Shown here: positions 1 through 11,930 of the stretch, in pieces
Numbering within the stretch: position 1 is the stretch's first letter
Layout of the letters: every line of letters starts with the position of its first letter
DNA from: Sequoia sempervirens
Lineage: Eukaryota; Streptophyta; Pinopsida; Cupressales; Cupressaceae
DNA length: 64,000 nt
Assembly: GCA_007258455.2 (NCBI GenBank)
Contig: VDFB02270651.1
Location: 696,678,197-696,742,196 of the forward strand
Direction: 5' to 3'
The notes under the pieces: generated by a model
Database searches by the model: none
The model's input: only the letters and a program-made list of their open reading frames with translations
What the model was told of the DNA's origin: nothing
Program-made: the position numbers and the translations under genes

Positions 1-794
1 TCATATTATGATAGTTGACATATTAACATGCCCCTTTAGTGGTGTTGTTTATAATTCCCCTTGAGGCATGGTTACCAATTTGTCCTTTGTGACATTAAAC
101 ATTGATTTGTCCCCTGCAATGTTAAACCTTTATGCACTCTTTAAGGCATGATTGGAAAAATTGTCCATGGATTTGGCATAAAGAATCTTGTTGATTCATG
201 TACTTGAGCATTTTTACATGGACACCTAGCATAACACACCTTGATTTCGAATGGATCCATGTGTTTCATGAGTTATTTAGCATAACACAACTTGAAAATC
301 CTTATGAGAGCACCATTTTGTCCAACACATTTGATGGATGATGCTTGATATTTGAGACAAATTTAAGACTAAGGTCTCTTTACCTTATCGACTCGAATCC
401 TTTTTAGTAATAACCTTGTGTTTATCTTATTGTGTTTTTATTTATCTGTTTTATGTTTACTATGTGTCGTTGGCATGTATGCTTTGTGTCTTATGTGTGT
501 TTGCTTCATGTATTTAGTGTGTTTTATTTATGTGTGCTTTGAGTATTCTTTTAAGTGTACTCCATCAATTGTTCATTGAGTACTTTATGTATGATTGAAT
601 CTTGCTTTGTCTTATGTGCATGTTTGTCTTAACATTATGGATTGATGAGATCCTAAGTTGGGGGTTTGTTCACCCCTCAACTTGGTATTATCTTGCACCT
701 TAAGTGTTTCAATATGGATGTTTATTCCTTTAGTGTGAGTATGAACATAGATATGAACATAAGATCATAAGTTCTCACTAAAGTGGAGGCTAAA
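1..794 (+). other. Non-coding, probable 3' untranslated end of a Ty3/gypsy element
   Basis: No ORF here resembles a known protein. The segment is AT-rich and ends with a purine-rich tract (AAAGTGGAGGCTAAA, about 780-794) directly before a TG start, the position expected for a polypurine tract in front of a 3' LTR. A second purine run, AAGTTGGGGG, lies near 655-665. The coding part of the putative element would lie left of the window. The assignment rests on these local signals only. Confidence 0.35.
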
Positions 795-1660
795 TGTAGC
801 ATCATAAATTGTCACCCTTGACAATTTCGCATTATCTTGACACTCTATTTTGCCTACAACATTAATTATAATAATAATTTATTCATTTTAAGGCTAGATC
901 ATAAAATAATATTAAATTGCCTGATTTCTCAATAATTTTAGGGTAAAATCACCCGGTTAGGGGTGGGGGTGCCCTTGACCTTAAGGGTATCCTATCTAAA
1001 AAATTAAATTTGATGTTGGCCTTTAATGGTTTAGAAAGATCCTAGTTTGACCTATGTTCAAAAATGTCAATTGAAATACATATACAAACAAGTTTTATTT
1101 CTTATTTGAACATTAGAGAAGGCAATTATGAATGAGACTTGTTATTACGATACAATTATTATGGAGAAGTATCGAGTTATCCTCTACATGCTATCTACAA
1201 CAAGCTATTGTGTTTTGGGAGCTAACCTTTTACAGGTCTATCAAGCAATTGAGGCATCCATCAATCAAAATTTGTAGCAATTTGTGGTGTGGAATCACTT
1301 CATCAAGGATTTCACATCAAGGTAACATTGTCATTTATCATTTACCATTTCAGTCAATTATTGTTATTTTGGCCTCTTCCTGACCTAGGGTTTCCCTCTT
1401 AATCATCATCAAGTACTATACATGGAGGTAGAAATACCAAAATGGGGTTTGAATTAGGCAAGCCCCTATACAACACAACCTTTCCCCCTCTTTTCATGTG
1501 CGCAGGTCAAGTTTGAAAGTTTCATTAGTTAAAAGTTATAGAAAACACAAAGCAAACTATAACTCACATCTCAAAGTTTTTCCTAAAAACAACATTTTTG
1601 TCTAGGGCACCCAACTACTTAGTCCATCTACTTCAACCTCAAATTTATAACACAGGTTAC
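795..1660 (+). repeat. Candidate LTR start with a perfect terminal hairpin; end not determined
   Basis: The sequence starts TGTAGCATCATAAATTG straight after a purine tract. At 806-827 it contains a perfect inverted repeat with arms AAATTGTCA and TGACAATTT and a CCCT loop. The right end is uncertain; an ACACA near 1655 is one possibility. No second copy is present in the window, so LTR status cannot be confirmed by pairing. Short ORFs inside it (for example 1132-1383) show no recognisable domain. Confidence 0.35.
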
Positions 1661-1925
1661 TCTTTGCCTCTATTTCTCATATCTAGAGCTATTATGTGGT
1701 TTTCCATTTTTGTTTATATTTTTCAAATCTAGGTTTACATGTCAAATAGGTTTGTTAAAACACATCAAATTTATCATCACAACAAACAAAAAAACACAAA
1801 CCCTAGGAGATTGGATCTCTCTCATGGTAGCAAGCTAATCATCAACCCTATTTGGTTTGTGTCCAAATGTGGAGTCAAGTGAAAAGAGGTCAATCCTAAT
1901 ATTTAGGATCACTTTTCCTATTTCA

Positions 1926-2200
1926 CAGTAGGTAGAGAGAGGAAGAGGGAAGATAGAGAGTAGTGATGAAAGGATGGAGGGAGGGAGGGAGAGAGAGGGG
2001 TAGGTAGAGAGAGAGGTAGGGTAGGATGGAAAAAGGGAGATGATAGATAGAGAGAAGTAGAGAGGGATGGAGGGATAGAGAGAGGTAAAGAGAGAGGTAC
2101 AAGATGGGAGGGATAAAGGGAGGGAGGGACAAAGAGGTAGGTAGAGAGAGGTAATATGAGAGGGATTTATGAAGATGTAGGTAGAGAGAAATGGTGAGGC
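1926..2200. repeat. GA-rich degenerate microsatellite array
   Basis: The plus strand consists almost entirely of G and A in short units such as GAGAGAGGTAGGTAGAGAG and GGGAGGGA. The Ser/Pro/Leu-rich ORFs on the minus strand here are a by-product of the repeat and not genes. A very similar array, in the same orientation, lies at 9960-10275 on the other side of the copia insertion. Confidence 0.85.
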
Positions 2201-3461
2201 TCGATGGTGCAAGAGCACATGGGCGAATAGGTGATCAACACCAACCAAAAATATTATTGATTTTGCTGTCAATTTTAGTTTGTTCTTGTTTGGTTTCTTT
2301 CTTTCCAATCAACGCCTAAACCTCTTATATTTAATGAAATGTTGTCTCATGACATGTGGTGATAGAAAATATTTCAAGCGAATACAATTGGCTAGTGTAA
2401 AGCTAATTTCCTCTACTTTTTCGAACACCTTCATGGTCTGAATAGCATGGAAATCCATCAATTGTAGTTTCAACTGCCTAGTGGGCACATATGTAAATGT
2501 GGAAGCATAGACCGAGTATATGAATTGTGTGATCGAATGCATCCATCTCTTTTTGAAATATTGATTAAATTAGATATGAACATAATGAACTCGTTGACTC
2601 GCTAGTGTTCATTGCTACCAAGGAAATTTTTTGCCAGATTGGTCGAAGATTTGGGCATTTAAATGCAATAATTGAAGAAGAAACAACAGGGGAATAGAAT
2701 AATAAACAAATTTTCCTCTTTTAATTAAGTAAAAGATGAGAGGACATTTTCCTATTGGGGCCGATGGATTATTAATTATGCAAATAAAACCATCTTTTAT
2801 GTGTGCATGTTCACCTTCAAAACCACGAGGGGGCTATAAAAATTATAATTGACAACAACCATTGAGTTCGGTGGCATAGTTTGGGAGAGGGAATCAACAC
2901 CTAGATGAGGAAGTTCGATGGGAATGAGGGGGTGACAGAAGACATATATTTTTTGTTTAAAATGTAGATTGGGAATTGAAAGGGACACACCATATTATTA
3001 GTTAATTAAGAAATTCAATAAGAGTGATTTGAAAAGGCCAATGGGGAGAGGATAAGGCACGAAGGAAGGGAAGTTTAAAAAAAATTAGATTGCATAAAGA
3101 AACACATACAATGCCAAGTCATGCCACATATAGAAGGAGAGGATTTAGAGAAAAGGAGGGACGAAGAAAATTGTAGCCCGCATGAGGAGAGAGGAGAGGG
3201 CACAAAGAAAGTTAGAGAGGCCAGCATGAGGAAGGAAGGAAGATAGCAATAGAGGATAGATTGAACCAAAGAGGGATGCCATGAAATATTTAAAATGCAG
3301 AAAAAGAAAATGTGAAAAGGTGGATTTGGAAAATTAGCATAGTAAGAAGGAGACCAGTATTTGAAGACAAGAGAAATGTGGAGTAGTAAGAGGAGCTACA
3401 CAGATGGTAGATGGAATATTGCAAATTTAAAAAGGCTTTAAAAATGATGAAAGTTAAAGAA
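2201..3461. other. No recognisable gene
   Basis: The segment is AT-rich, with a purine-rich stretch around 3020-3260. ORFs are short and without recognisable motifs. I see no tRNA, LTR terminus or clear repeat. Confidence 0.5.
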
Positions 3462-3466
3462 ATTAA

Positions 3467-4429
3467 TGAAAGGAAGCCAGGTGAGCGGAAAAAACTTCCT
3501 ACACTAATCTAATCAGGAGAGAGTTACAAAAATATTTTATTTTAACATCTTTTACTATTACAATAAGAGAAGCACATAAAGATTAATGGAAATAGAATAT
3601 CAACAATGCACAAAAACAGTGACACCAAATATACTGTGGGGAAAACCCTTTCAGGTAAAAAACCCCACCCTCCAAAAGCACAATACTTCTCTATTATATC
3701 AAATAGTGATTACAATGTTTCTCCAAATACAAAGCTTCTACACAAGTGCTTCAACACAAACACCTATTATGGAGTGATATCAACAACACTTTGTTACCTG
3801 CAAACAAACTATGCATTCTACAACTCAAGGCACTCAATAAATAGAGTGTTACAAGCTTCAAGAATCATCTAGAAGGTGAGGGGCGTCCAAATCCAAATGG
3901 CACAATATTCAACGCCTTAGACATGCATTTGGACACATGTGACATATTCCCTTACACCCCCGACAAGTGTCAAACATGCAAATAGTCTTTTTCCAAGCTT
4001 GGGCGCCCAAAATATGCTAAAAATAGGCTATGAAAAATGCCTTACACATCTTACAACTGTCATAGAATCTTTCATAGCTGACAACATTTACAACTATAAG
4101 AGAATCTATCATCACTGGCTAAAAATAATGGATTCTCTTACATCCTATCATAACCCAACTTGGGCACCAAATTTTGCCCATGCATTCAAATATGCCTTAT
4201 GACATGTCATAAAATCTATCATATGTCATAGATTCCAAAGTGGGACACCTATGTCCACTCGAGATGATGATGTGTCATCCAGTCACCTCCAATGGGGATG
4301 CCACCCAGTCGGTGGGTCCCAATTAGTGACATGACACCATAGGCATTTAAATAATACAAATAAATACATTAAATTATATCAAATAAATCAATGTTAGGAC
4401 TCTAAGGTTGAGACACCTTAATCCCAACA
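3467..4429 (-). repeat. 3' LTR of the copia element
   Basis: On the plus strand it runs TGAAAGGAAGCC...AATCCCAACA and matches 8652-9613 along its whole length. The polypurine tract abuts its inner edge, which makes it the 3' LTR of this minus-strand element. Confidence 0.93.
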
Positions 4430-4441
4430 TTCTCCCACTTG
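4430..4441 (-). other. Polypurine tract of the copia element
   Basis: On the minus strand the sequence is CAAGTGGGAGAA and ends exactly at the LTR boundary. This is the usual plus-strand priming site of plant copia elements. Confidence 0.85.
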
Positions 4442-4469
4442 TTGAAGACCTGCCAAGAGTCATACAAAA

Positions 4470-5282
4470 TCATCTGCTCAAGGCCCCAAGGCCCATGGCA
4501 TTAGAAAATTTGAACTTCTCTGTGCTCACTGGTTTTGTCAGTGCATCTACAAAATTCGCCAAAGTGTCAACCTTCTCCAGGTTCACCTTTCCATCTTCTA
4601 CCATATCACGAACAAAATGATATTGAACATCAATGTGCTTTGTTTTGGCATGGAAGGTAGGATTCTTTGCTAGGAAAATTGCACTTTGACTATCACAACA
4701 AATAGTAATTTGTCCTACATCTAAACCAATATCAGAACATAATCTCTTAATCCAAATAGATTCCTTACATGCATGAGTGGCTGCCATATACTCTGCCTTT
4801 GTTGTGGAAAACACGACTACAACCTATTGCTTACTTATCCAACTGATAGCACCACCAAACATCATAAACTCATAACCACTGGTGGATCTTCTACTATTAA
4901 TTTCACCTATCCAATTTGAATCCACATATCCTCGAATGCTCACAGAATGCTGAGGTCCAGTAGGATAACCATGAAAACACAAGGCATAGTCGAAAGTACC
5001 TTGTAAATATCTGAACAATCTCTTAACAGTATCTCAATGCACCCGTCTAGGATTAGCCATAAAACGACTAAGGACTCCCACTGCTTGGGCAATGTCTACT
5101 CTCGTACACACCATCACATACATCAAACTACCAACAACACTTGCATATGGTACTTTGGTAATGTCCTCCATCTCAGTAGGAGATTTTGGACAATCATTCA
5201 CAAAAATATTTGTCCTTTGCATCACAAGAACAACTAACTGTCTGCAATCTACCATGTTGAATCTCTCCAACACTGAGTTCAC
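4470..5282 (-). pseudogene. Copia RNase H domain, broken by stops
   Basis: Three collinear segments (5034-5282, 4824-5018, 4470-4814), all in one frame and separated only by in-frame stops, read as the RT C-terminal connection and RNase H of a copia polyprotein. Recognisable landmarks are the SLMYVMVCTRVDIAQAVG region, GYVDSNW (first catalytic Asp), TKAEYMA (Glu) and CDSQSA (Asp). The catalytic residues are therefore preserved although the reading frame is interrupted at about 5019-5033 and 4815-4823. The C-terminus ends about 40 bp before the polypurine tract. Confidence 0.92.
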
Positions 5283-5291
5283 ATACTTGCT

Positions 5292-6143
5292 CTAGCTTAA
5301 CCAAAACTTTCTATTAGCTCTGTCTCTTGTGATTTCCATTCCCAGAATGTACCTAGCTACACCTAGGTCTTTCATCTCAAACTGTGCTGACAATCGAAAC
5401 TTCAAATATAAAATCATACTTTTACCATTCCCAATGAATAACATATCATCTACGTATAGAACAATAATGAGATTGTGACCATTATTAGTTTTAAAGTATA
5501 CACAATGGTTAGATTTAGATCTCTGAAATCCCAATGGCAACACATACGTATTGAACTTATGATACCACATTCTAGGAGACTGTTTCAAATCATAAAGAGA
5601 CTTCTTCAGTTTGCAAACCAAATTTTCTTTACCTTTTTCAATGAAATGCTTTGGTTGTGACATGTAAATCTCTTCCTCCAAATCACCATGAAGGAACACT
5701 ATCTTCACATCCATCTGTTCCACTTCTAAGTCATATGCTGTTGCAAGTGACAATAGAAGCCAGATAGATATCAACTTTGCTATAAGAGAGAATATCTCCC
5801 CATAATCAATTCCCTCCACCTGGGAATACCTCTTAGCAACCAACCGTGCCTTATAATTCTCAATATTGCCATTAAGACCACACTTTTTCTTGAAAACCCA
5901 TTTACAACCAACAGGTTTACGTCTAGCAGGCAAAGGTACCAAATCCCAAGTCTTATTTTTCTTTAATGAAGCCATCTCTTCATCCATGGCTTGCATCCAT
6001 GAATTTGAATCATTCATACTCAATGCCTCTCTAACCATCCTAGGCTCATCAGTATTAGTAATCAAGGCAAATATGCAACTGGAATCCAATAATGAATATC
6101 CAAACCTTTCTGGTTGCCGCCTAGCTCGTGTAGACCTCCTCAA
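5292..6143 (-). pseudogene. Copia reverse transcriptase
   Basis: A 283-codon open segment carries the RVT_2 type reverse transcriptase of Ty1/copia. It begins before a SWMQAMDEEM motif, followed by KPVGCKWVFKKK, the ARLVAK region, MDVKIVFLHGDLEEEIYM and the catalytic YVDD within VLYVDDMLF. MDVKIVFLHG carries substitutions relative to the usual MDVKTAFLHG. It is in the same frame as the RNase H segment downstream and ends at a single stop. Length and order fit a normal copia pol. Confidence 0.95.
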
Positions 6144-6359
6144 AGGCTAAGGTTGAGGTTCTCCTTCTTCTTCAGGACTTTCAGAGCTACTTGATCTCTC
6201 CTCATCATCAGGTCCAAAAAGAGTATTTGGTTCTTCTTTCTTCAGAGTAGGTGGAATCTAAACCACCTCCTTCTTCTGTTTCTCCTCTTTCTCTGGTTGT
6301 AGCTCAATAAAGGAAGGTTTCGACTCTCTAAAGATCACACTTCTGCTATAGAGAACCTT

Positions 6360-7238
6360 CTATGCTTCTAGATCCCAAAGCTTGTACCCTTTCACACCGA
6401 CACCATAGCCAATAAAGAAACACTTAACAACCTTGTTCTCCAACTTAGACCTCTTCTTAATTGGAACATGAGCATAAGCTTTGCAACCAAATACTCTGAG
6501 ATGTCTCATCAAAGGATTTTTACCAGACCACACCTCCATGGGTGTCTTTCCAACAAGCACTGATGTAGGAGATATATTGATCAAATAACATGCAATGGAT
6601 ACCACTTCAACCCAAAATTTATGTTCAAGGCCAACACCACTCAATATACTTCTAGCCCTCTCCATCAATATTCTATTCATCCTCTCTGCAACTCCATTTT
6701 GTTGTGGAGTGTAGGGAGTAGTTTTATGTCTCTCAATCTTGTGCTCTTTACATAACTTGTCAAACTCTATGGAACAAAACTTACCACCATTATCAGTTCT
6801 CAAACACTTAATCTCTCTGCTAGTCTGGTTTTCTACCAAGGCCTTAAACTCCTTAAATCGACTAAAGACTTCAACTTTACTTTTAAGGAAATAAACAAAT
6901 GTCCTTCTATTGTAATTATATATGAAAGAAACAAAATCTATAGATTTTGATAATAAAGGAAATTTTACATGACCAAAAAAATCTGAATGTACATAGTCCA
7001 AAACCCCATAAGACTTATGAGAACTAGAGTGGAAAGAAACACAGTGTTGTTTTCCATATACACAATGTTCACAAAAGTCAAACTCAAGATTACAATCATC
7101 AAGGCCTTCAATAAGGTTCTTATTTTTCAGGGTTCTAAGACCCTTCTCACCAATGTGACCAAGTCGTTGGTGCCATAACATTTTCTTCTTTGTAGGAAGC
7201 TTCATTTCCATAGAATGAGCACCCTTAGGGGTACCCAA
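6360..7238 (-). pseudogene. Copia integrase (GAG-pre-integrase zinc domain plus catalytic core)
   Basis: The segment begins with an HHCC zinc-binding module (LWHQRLGH ... CEHCVYGKQ) and continues into the integrase core. The three acidic residues are visible in YVHSDFFG, LRTDNGG and NGVAERMNR, so the DDE triad is intact. After the core comes a VFGCKAYAHVP motif, typical of copia integrases. It enters the frame shared with RT and RNase H after a frame change near 7203-7238. About 215 bp between this ORF and RT (6144-6359) is acidic linker with stops. Confidence 0.94.
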
Positions 7239-7718
7239 AATGCATGACCATCAGATGTAGCTGCAACACACTTCTTCTCTGCATAGTCAGATGGTGAGGA
7301 TGAAGAATCTAAAGGTCTCTTCTTCGGTACATCAAAAGAACTATTGCACTGTATAGTGCATGCATCCAACTGAAATAGAGTCCCAATACGAACCCCCTTA
7401 GCTAGCACCATAGCTCCTCTAGTCATCTTACATCCTCCACCAGAGAAAACAACTTGCACTCCCGAATCATTCAATTTACTTATAGAAAGCAGGTTTCATG
7501 CCAAACCTGGGATATGCAAAACACCATCAATCCCCTTCACTCTTCCATCAGGAAATCTGATTTTGACTCTTCCACGACCAACAATCTTCAGGTGAGAGTC
7601 ATCACCCAGGTACACCTCTCCACCATCAAACTCCTCATACTTCGAGAACCAATCTCTGCGAGAAGTCATGTGAAAGGATGCACCCAAATCTATCAACCAC
7701 ACATCGTCAAATGCATGG
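7203..7718 (-). pseudogene. Copia protease region
   Basis: The retropepsin active-site region is visible as WLIDLGASFHM near 7690, where the family normally has D-S/T-G-A; here the second position is Leu. It is followed by YLGDDS and the VLHIPGLA motif that usually ends copia proteases. The reading frame breaks at 7495, is reopened by 7202-7474 and is then out of frame with integrase. Loss of the Ser/Thr suggests that the protease would be inactive even without the stops. Confidence 0.88.
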
Positions 7719-8528
7719 GCTGCCAAGGCTATAATAAATGCTTCTCTGTCATCTTGGGATGATTTATCAGATTCAAAATTAGAGAAAGACTTGTTTTTCT
7801 TCTTCTTCTCCTTCTTGTAATCTTTCCAAATGTGACCAGTTTCACCACAATTCCAACATTTTTCCTTGGACTTCGTACTAGGAGACTTTGATTTAGATTT
7901 CTTGTCTTTCTTTTTGCTTCTCTCTTTTGGTCTGCCGCGGACTGCAAGGGCCTCCTTAGCCATCTCAAAAGACTTCCTTCGCATCTCCTCAGATATTAAT
8001 GAGGCAACAACCTCATCCATCTTGAAGGTGGAAGTAGTGCTTCCAATAGCCATTACCAAGTGAGCCCAAGAGTCGGGCAACAAACACAAAAGGAGCATGC
8101 AACGGTCTTGTTCATCAATCTTGTCTCCAACTGAACCTAGTTATCCAACCAACATGTTAAAGAGTTAAGGTGATTTGCAACGGATCCTCCATCTTCCATT
8201 TTCAAAGAATACATCTTCTCTCTCAAGAAAAGCTTGTTTACTAGGGATTTATCTTGTAGACATCACCAAGCTTCTTCCACAAAGAAGCATAAGTTTTCTC
8301 TTTGTGGACATTTAGGAGAACAAAATCAGCCAAACAGAGTCTAATAAGACCCTTGGCTTTCCTATCCATGAGATCCCAATCCTCTTGTTTCATGCCTGAA
8401 GGTTTGGCTCCAAAAATTGCAAGCCATAAGTCTCGGTCTGCTAACATGTCTTCCATTTTGAGCTTCCACAACTCAAAATTTCCACCATTAAATTTTTCCA
8501 TCTCAATCCTCCTAGATGTGCCTGCCAT
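7719..8528 (-). pseudogene. Copia Gag with degenerate zinc knuckle
   Basis: The start is MAGTSRRIEMEKFNGGNFELWK, typical of copia Gag N-termini (UBN2/Retrotran_gag type). The first part (8241-8528) and second part (from 8098 leftward) are in different frames, so a frameshift or small indel lies around 8100-8240. A lysine-rich stretch precedes the zinc knuckle CWNCGETGHIWKDY near 7858, in which the last cysteine of C-x2-C-x4-H-x4-C is Tyr. Confidence 0.9.
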
Positions 8529-8635
8529 CTCTTTCTTGCAACAAGGTCATGAAATACACACTTCTACAAAACTCCCACTGAAACAGAGATTAGCTCAAAA
8601 AACCCTTCTACCCAACAAAGGAACCAAGGCTGGCT

Positions 8636-8650
8636 AGGCTTTGATACCAA
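8636..8650 (-). other. Primer-binding site (initiator tRNA-Met type) of the copia element
   Basis: On the minus strand the sequence right after the 5' LTR reads TTGGTATCAAAGC, one base from the classical TGGTATCAGAGC that pairs with the 3' end of initiator tRNA-Met. Confidence 0.85.
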
Positions 8651-8651
8651 T

Positions 8652-9613
8652 TGAAAGGAAGCCGGGTGAGCGGAAACAACTTCCTACACTAATCTAATTA
8701 GGAGAGAGTTACAAAAATATTTTCTTTTAACACCTTTTACTGTTACAATAAGAGAAGCACATAAAGATCAATGGAAATAGAATAGCAACAATGCACAAAA
8801 ATAGTGACACCAAATATACCATGGGGAAAACCCTTTTGGGTAAAAAACCCCACCCTCCAAAAGCACAATACTTCTCTATTATATCAAATAGTGATTACAA
8901 TGTTTCTCCAAGTACAAAGCTTCTACACAAGTGCTTCAACACAAACACCTGTTATGGATTGATATTGACAACACTTTGTTACCTGCAAACAAACCATGCA
9001 TTCTACAACTCGAGGCACTCAATAAATAGAGTGTTACAAGATTCAAGAATCATCTAGAAGGTGAGCAGTGTCCAAATCCAAAAGGCACAATATTCAATGC
9101 CTTAGACATGCATTTGGACACATGTGACATATTCCCTTACACCCCTGACAAGTGTCAAACATGCAAATAGTCTTATTCTGAGCTTGGGCACCCAAAATAT
9201 GCTAAAAATAGGCTATGAAAGATGCCTTACACATCTTACAGCTATCATAGAATCTGTCATAGCTAACATCACTTACAGTTGTAAGAGAACATGTCATAAC
9301 TAGCTAAAATAGTTGATTCTCTTACATCCTGTCATAACCCAACTTAGGTGCCAACTTTCACCCATGCATTCAAAGATGCCTTATGACGCGTCATATAATC
9401 TATCAAATTCCATAGATTCCAAAGTGGGACTCCTATGTCCACTCGGGATGATGATGTGTCATCTAGTCACCTTGAACGGGGATGCCACCCAGCCAGTGGG
9501 TCCCAATTAGTGACATGACACAATAGGCATTTAAATAATACAAATAAATACATTAAATTACATCAAATGAATCAATGTTAGGAATCTTAGGTTGAGACAC
9601 CTTAATCCCAACA
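8652..9613 (-). repeat. 5' LTR of the copia element
   Basis: This 962-bp direct copy of 3467-4429 is bounded by the primer site on its left and by the target duplication AGTAA on its right. The visible differences from the other LTR are scattered substitutions. Confidence 0.93.
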
Positions 9614-9618
9614 AGTAA

Positions 9619-9958
9619 GAGGCACAACATAATGAATTGTGTATAATGTATGCTGGTTAAAATTAAATGTAGTTTGTAGTGTGGCAGGAAAAAGAAGCCA
9701 ACATAGGATGAAATTGGAGTGATAGCTAATGAGAGCTAATAAGGAGAGAAATTGGGTCGTGGTAACTGTGGAGTAAGGGTGTGTTTCCGGAAAAATTTTG
9801 AGGCCACGAAGTCCAATTGATTGTAATTCATAATTGAAAAAATAAAATCAATGTTAGCTTGTAATTGTTTTTTTGATTGAGTTGTTGAATTGCTACTGTG
9901 AGGTTTCATTTTGTGGTTTGTGAATTGGTTGCTTGAGAGAGGGGAGTACCCTCTTACG
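9619..9958. other. No recognisable gene
   Basis: AT-rich single-copy-looking sequence between the copia target site and the GA-rich array. The short minus ORF at 9736-9966 has no recognisable motif. Confidence 0.5.
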
Positions 9959-9959
9959 T

Positions 9960-10275
9960 CACTCAAGATAGAAAGCAGTAGAAAGGGAAGGGGAGAGAGA
10001 TGTAGAGAGAGAGGGGGAAGGAAAGAGAGAGGGAGAGGTAAGTAGAGAGAGAGGTAGAGTGGGAGAGATATAGGAGGAGGTAGGTAGAGAGGGAGAGTGT
10101 GAGTGGATATAGAGATTAGAGATGGAAGGTGATAGAGAGAGGGAAGAAGGGAGGGAGGGAGGGAGAGGTAGAGAGGGGGAGAGAGAGATATAGATATAAC
10201 GAGTGAGGGAGAGGTAGGTAGAGATAAAGAGAGGTAGGGTGGGAGGGATGAAGGGATAGGTAGCTAGAGAGAGGT
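9960..10275. repeat. GA-rich degenerate microsatellite array (second)
   Basis: G/A-only units such as GGGAGAGAGATGTAGAGAG and GAGAGAGGTAGGTAGAG make up the plus strand. Composition and orientation match the array at 1926-2200. Confidence 0.85.
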
Positions 10276-10319
10276 ATATGTTGCTCCTAGCTCCTTGTAG
10301 GTTCCCTTGCATTGCATTA

Positions 10320-10560
10320 TACTTTTATTATAATAAATATAATATAATACTTCCTTGCAACAATCCATCAAATAATTTTTTTATTATAATATATTATATT
10401 ATATATAATATATACTAATATATATATATATATTAATATAATATATACTAACATATATATTAATATAATATATTATGTTAATATCTAATACTGTATTAAT
10501 ATTAAAATATATTAATATATATTAAATATTATATGTATTGTTATTGTATATATATTTAAA
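10320..10560. repeat. TA-rich simple sequence
   Basis: Runs of TATATATA and TAATATA(T) dominate. This tract can form cruciforms, but no promoter or gene is attached to it. Confidence 0.85.
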
Positions 10561-11293
10561 TTTTTATTAATATCAAGCGATAGAAAACATATATGGGTTA
10601 TTTAAATTGAAAACCAAATATCCATTTTTTCTAACAATTTTTTTTGCCTTGGCTATTGCCTCAAGAATGCTTTGGGATTTAGCTTGGGGATGGTAGACTT
10701 AAAAAGTCAACTACCCCACAACATGTTTAAAAGTTTTCCTTGGTTTTTTAGACTTCACCTTTTGTGTACTTTTTTTATTTGAATTTGGAAAAAGGGTTTA
10801 TTCATAAAATTTGCAACATTTTACCAATATAAATATGCTTTATTTTAAATTAATAGATAATTATTATTAATTTTTCACATGTTCTATGTTTGAAGTCGTG
10901 ATTGATAGGTTGATTAAAAAATATCTATAACTTTCAAACGGTTTCACATTTTTAAAATCTGAAAGATGCATCAACTATCACAAATATATAGGTTGAAAAC
11001 AATTTGAATTAAATATATTTTTGACCAAGTTAAGTTAGTTTTTAACATTTTTGAAAAGTTCTACTAAAAAAATCATAACTAATTATTTACTTTAAAAAAA
11101 AAAAAAAATATGCATATGAGGATGTGTTATTTACTTATATTGAAAGATTTTAATTTTTTTTGTTCATACTTATATTGGTTGCAATGACACATGTTTTTTA
11201 TTTTTTATTTTTAAATTATAATACTGTTTCATTGAAATTTCAAATTTCCACCAAATAAATTTACTCTTTTCCTAAAAGAAGTAGTAGCCTACA
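10561..11293. other. AT-rich non-coding sequence
   Basis: No ORF or RNA gene is recognised. There are several homopolymer A and T runs, for example around 11095-11110. Confidence 0.5.
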
Positions 11294-11415
11294 AACTACA
11301 TTCAAATTACTACAAATTCTATTACTACATATTTTATGTACTTGTACTCTGTTTTTCAACTACATTCAAATTACTACAAATTCTATTCCTACATATTTTC
11401 TCTACTCTGTTTTTC
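11294..11415 (+). repeat. Two-copy tandem duplication, 64-bp period
   Basis: AACTACATTCAAATTACTAC followed by AAATTCTATT(A/C)CTAC occurs at 11294 and again at 11358, with CTCTGTTTTTC shared after both. Confidence 0.8.
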
Positions 11416-11482
11416 TATATTTTTATTGCCATTTAGAGGCATAGTACCCATCATGATCCTCCACTTATTCACTAGTCACAAA

Positions 11483-11552
11483 GGGCTAGTAGTTTAGTGG
11501 TAGAGCATTTCAACAACAAAAGAAAGTCCTAGGTTTGAGTCCTAACTAGTCC
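11483..11552 (+). tRNA. tRNA-like sequence (pseudo-tRNA or SINE head)
   Basis: A 7-bp acceptor stem (GGGCTAG with CTAGTCC, one G-T pair) encloses a D-arm with an A-box-like TAGTTTAGTGGTAGAGCA and a T-arm with a B-box-like GGTTTGAGTCC. T-stem CTAGG/CCTAA, a 7-nt loop and the 3' acceptor strand follow each other with canonical spacing. The anticodon arm is poor: only a 4-bp stem TTTC/GAAA with a 10-nt loop and no U33. I therefore read it as a decayed tRNA or the tRNA-derived head of a SINE, not a working tRNA. Confidence 0.5.
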
Positions 11553-11930
11553 ATGAAAAATAAATCAACAATAATCACACAATAAACAAGTGCAAACATA
11601 ACACCAAACATTAAAGGTATTATTCTTGAATTTTTAGAATTTAAAATACAAATTTACACCTTGCTAAACTTTTCTGAACCATTATGAACCAACCTAATGC
11701 ATGTTTGTGTTGATTTATATATTATATTATAGGAATTTAATATGTACATAGTTTAGGTCTGCACTTGTCAAAATCACTTTCACTCTTGTTAGAGTGAACT
11801 ATAAATTCTCACAATCAAAATTACCTAATATCAATCCTTACTCAATTAATTTGAATATTTATTCTAACATTTATTACAATGATTATCCAAAAAAAGAAAA
11901 AGAAAAAAAGAAAAAGTGGTCACAGAAGAA

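Larger units (their letters stand above)
3467..9613 (-). mobile_element. Ty1/copia LTR retrotransposon, full-length but decayed
   Basis: Two direct terminal repeats of 963 and 962 bp (3467-4429 and 8652-9613) bound the element. Read on the minus strand the LTRs run TGTTGGGATTAAGG...CTTTCA. The flanks ATTAA (3462-3466) and AGTAA (9614-9618) form a 5-bp target duplication with one mismatch. Between the LTRs, in minus orientation, lie gag, protease, integrase, reverse transcriptase and RNase H in that order, which is diagnostic of Ty1/copia (integrase before RT). A tRNA-Met-type primer site and a polypurine tract sit at the expected positions. Several stops and at least two frame changes mean that it cannot encode an intact polyprotein. 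Confidence 0.96.

Noticed and set aside
1835..2308. 157-codon Ser/Pro/Leu-rich minus-strand ORF (and the similar one at 9959-10312)
   Set aside because: Both are translations of GA-rich simple repeats; no start context, domain or codon pattern supports a gene.
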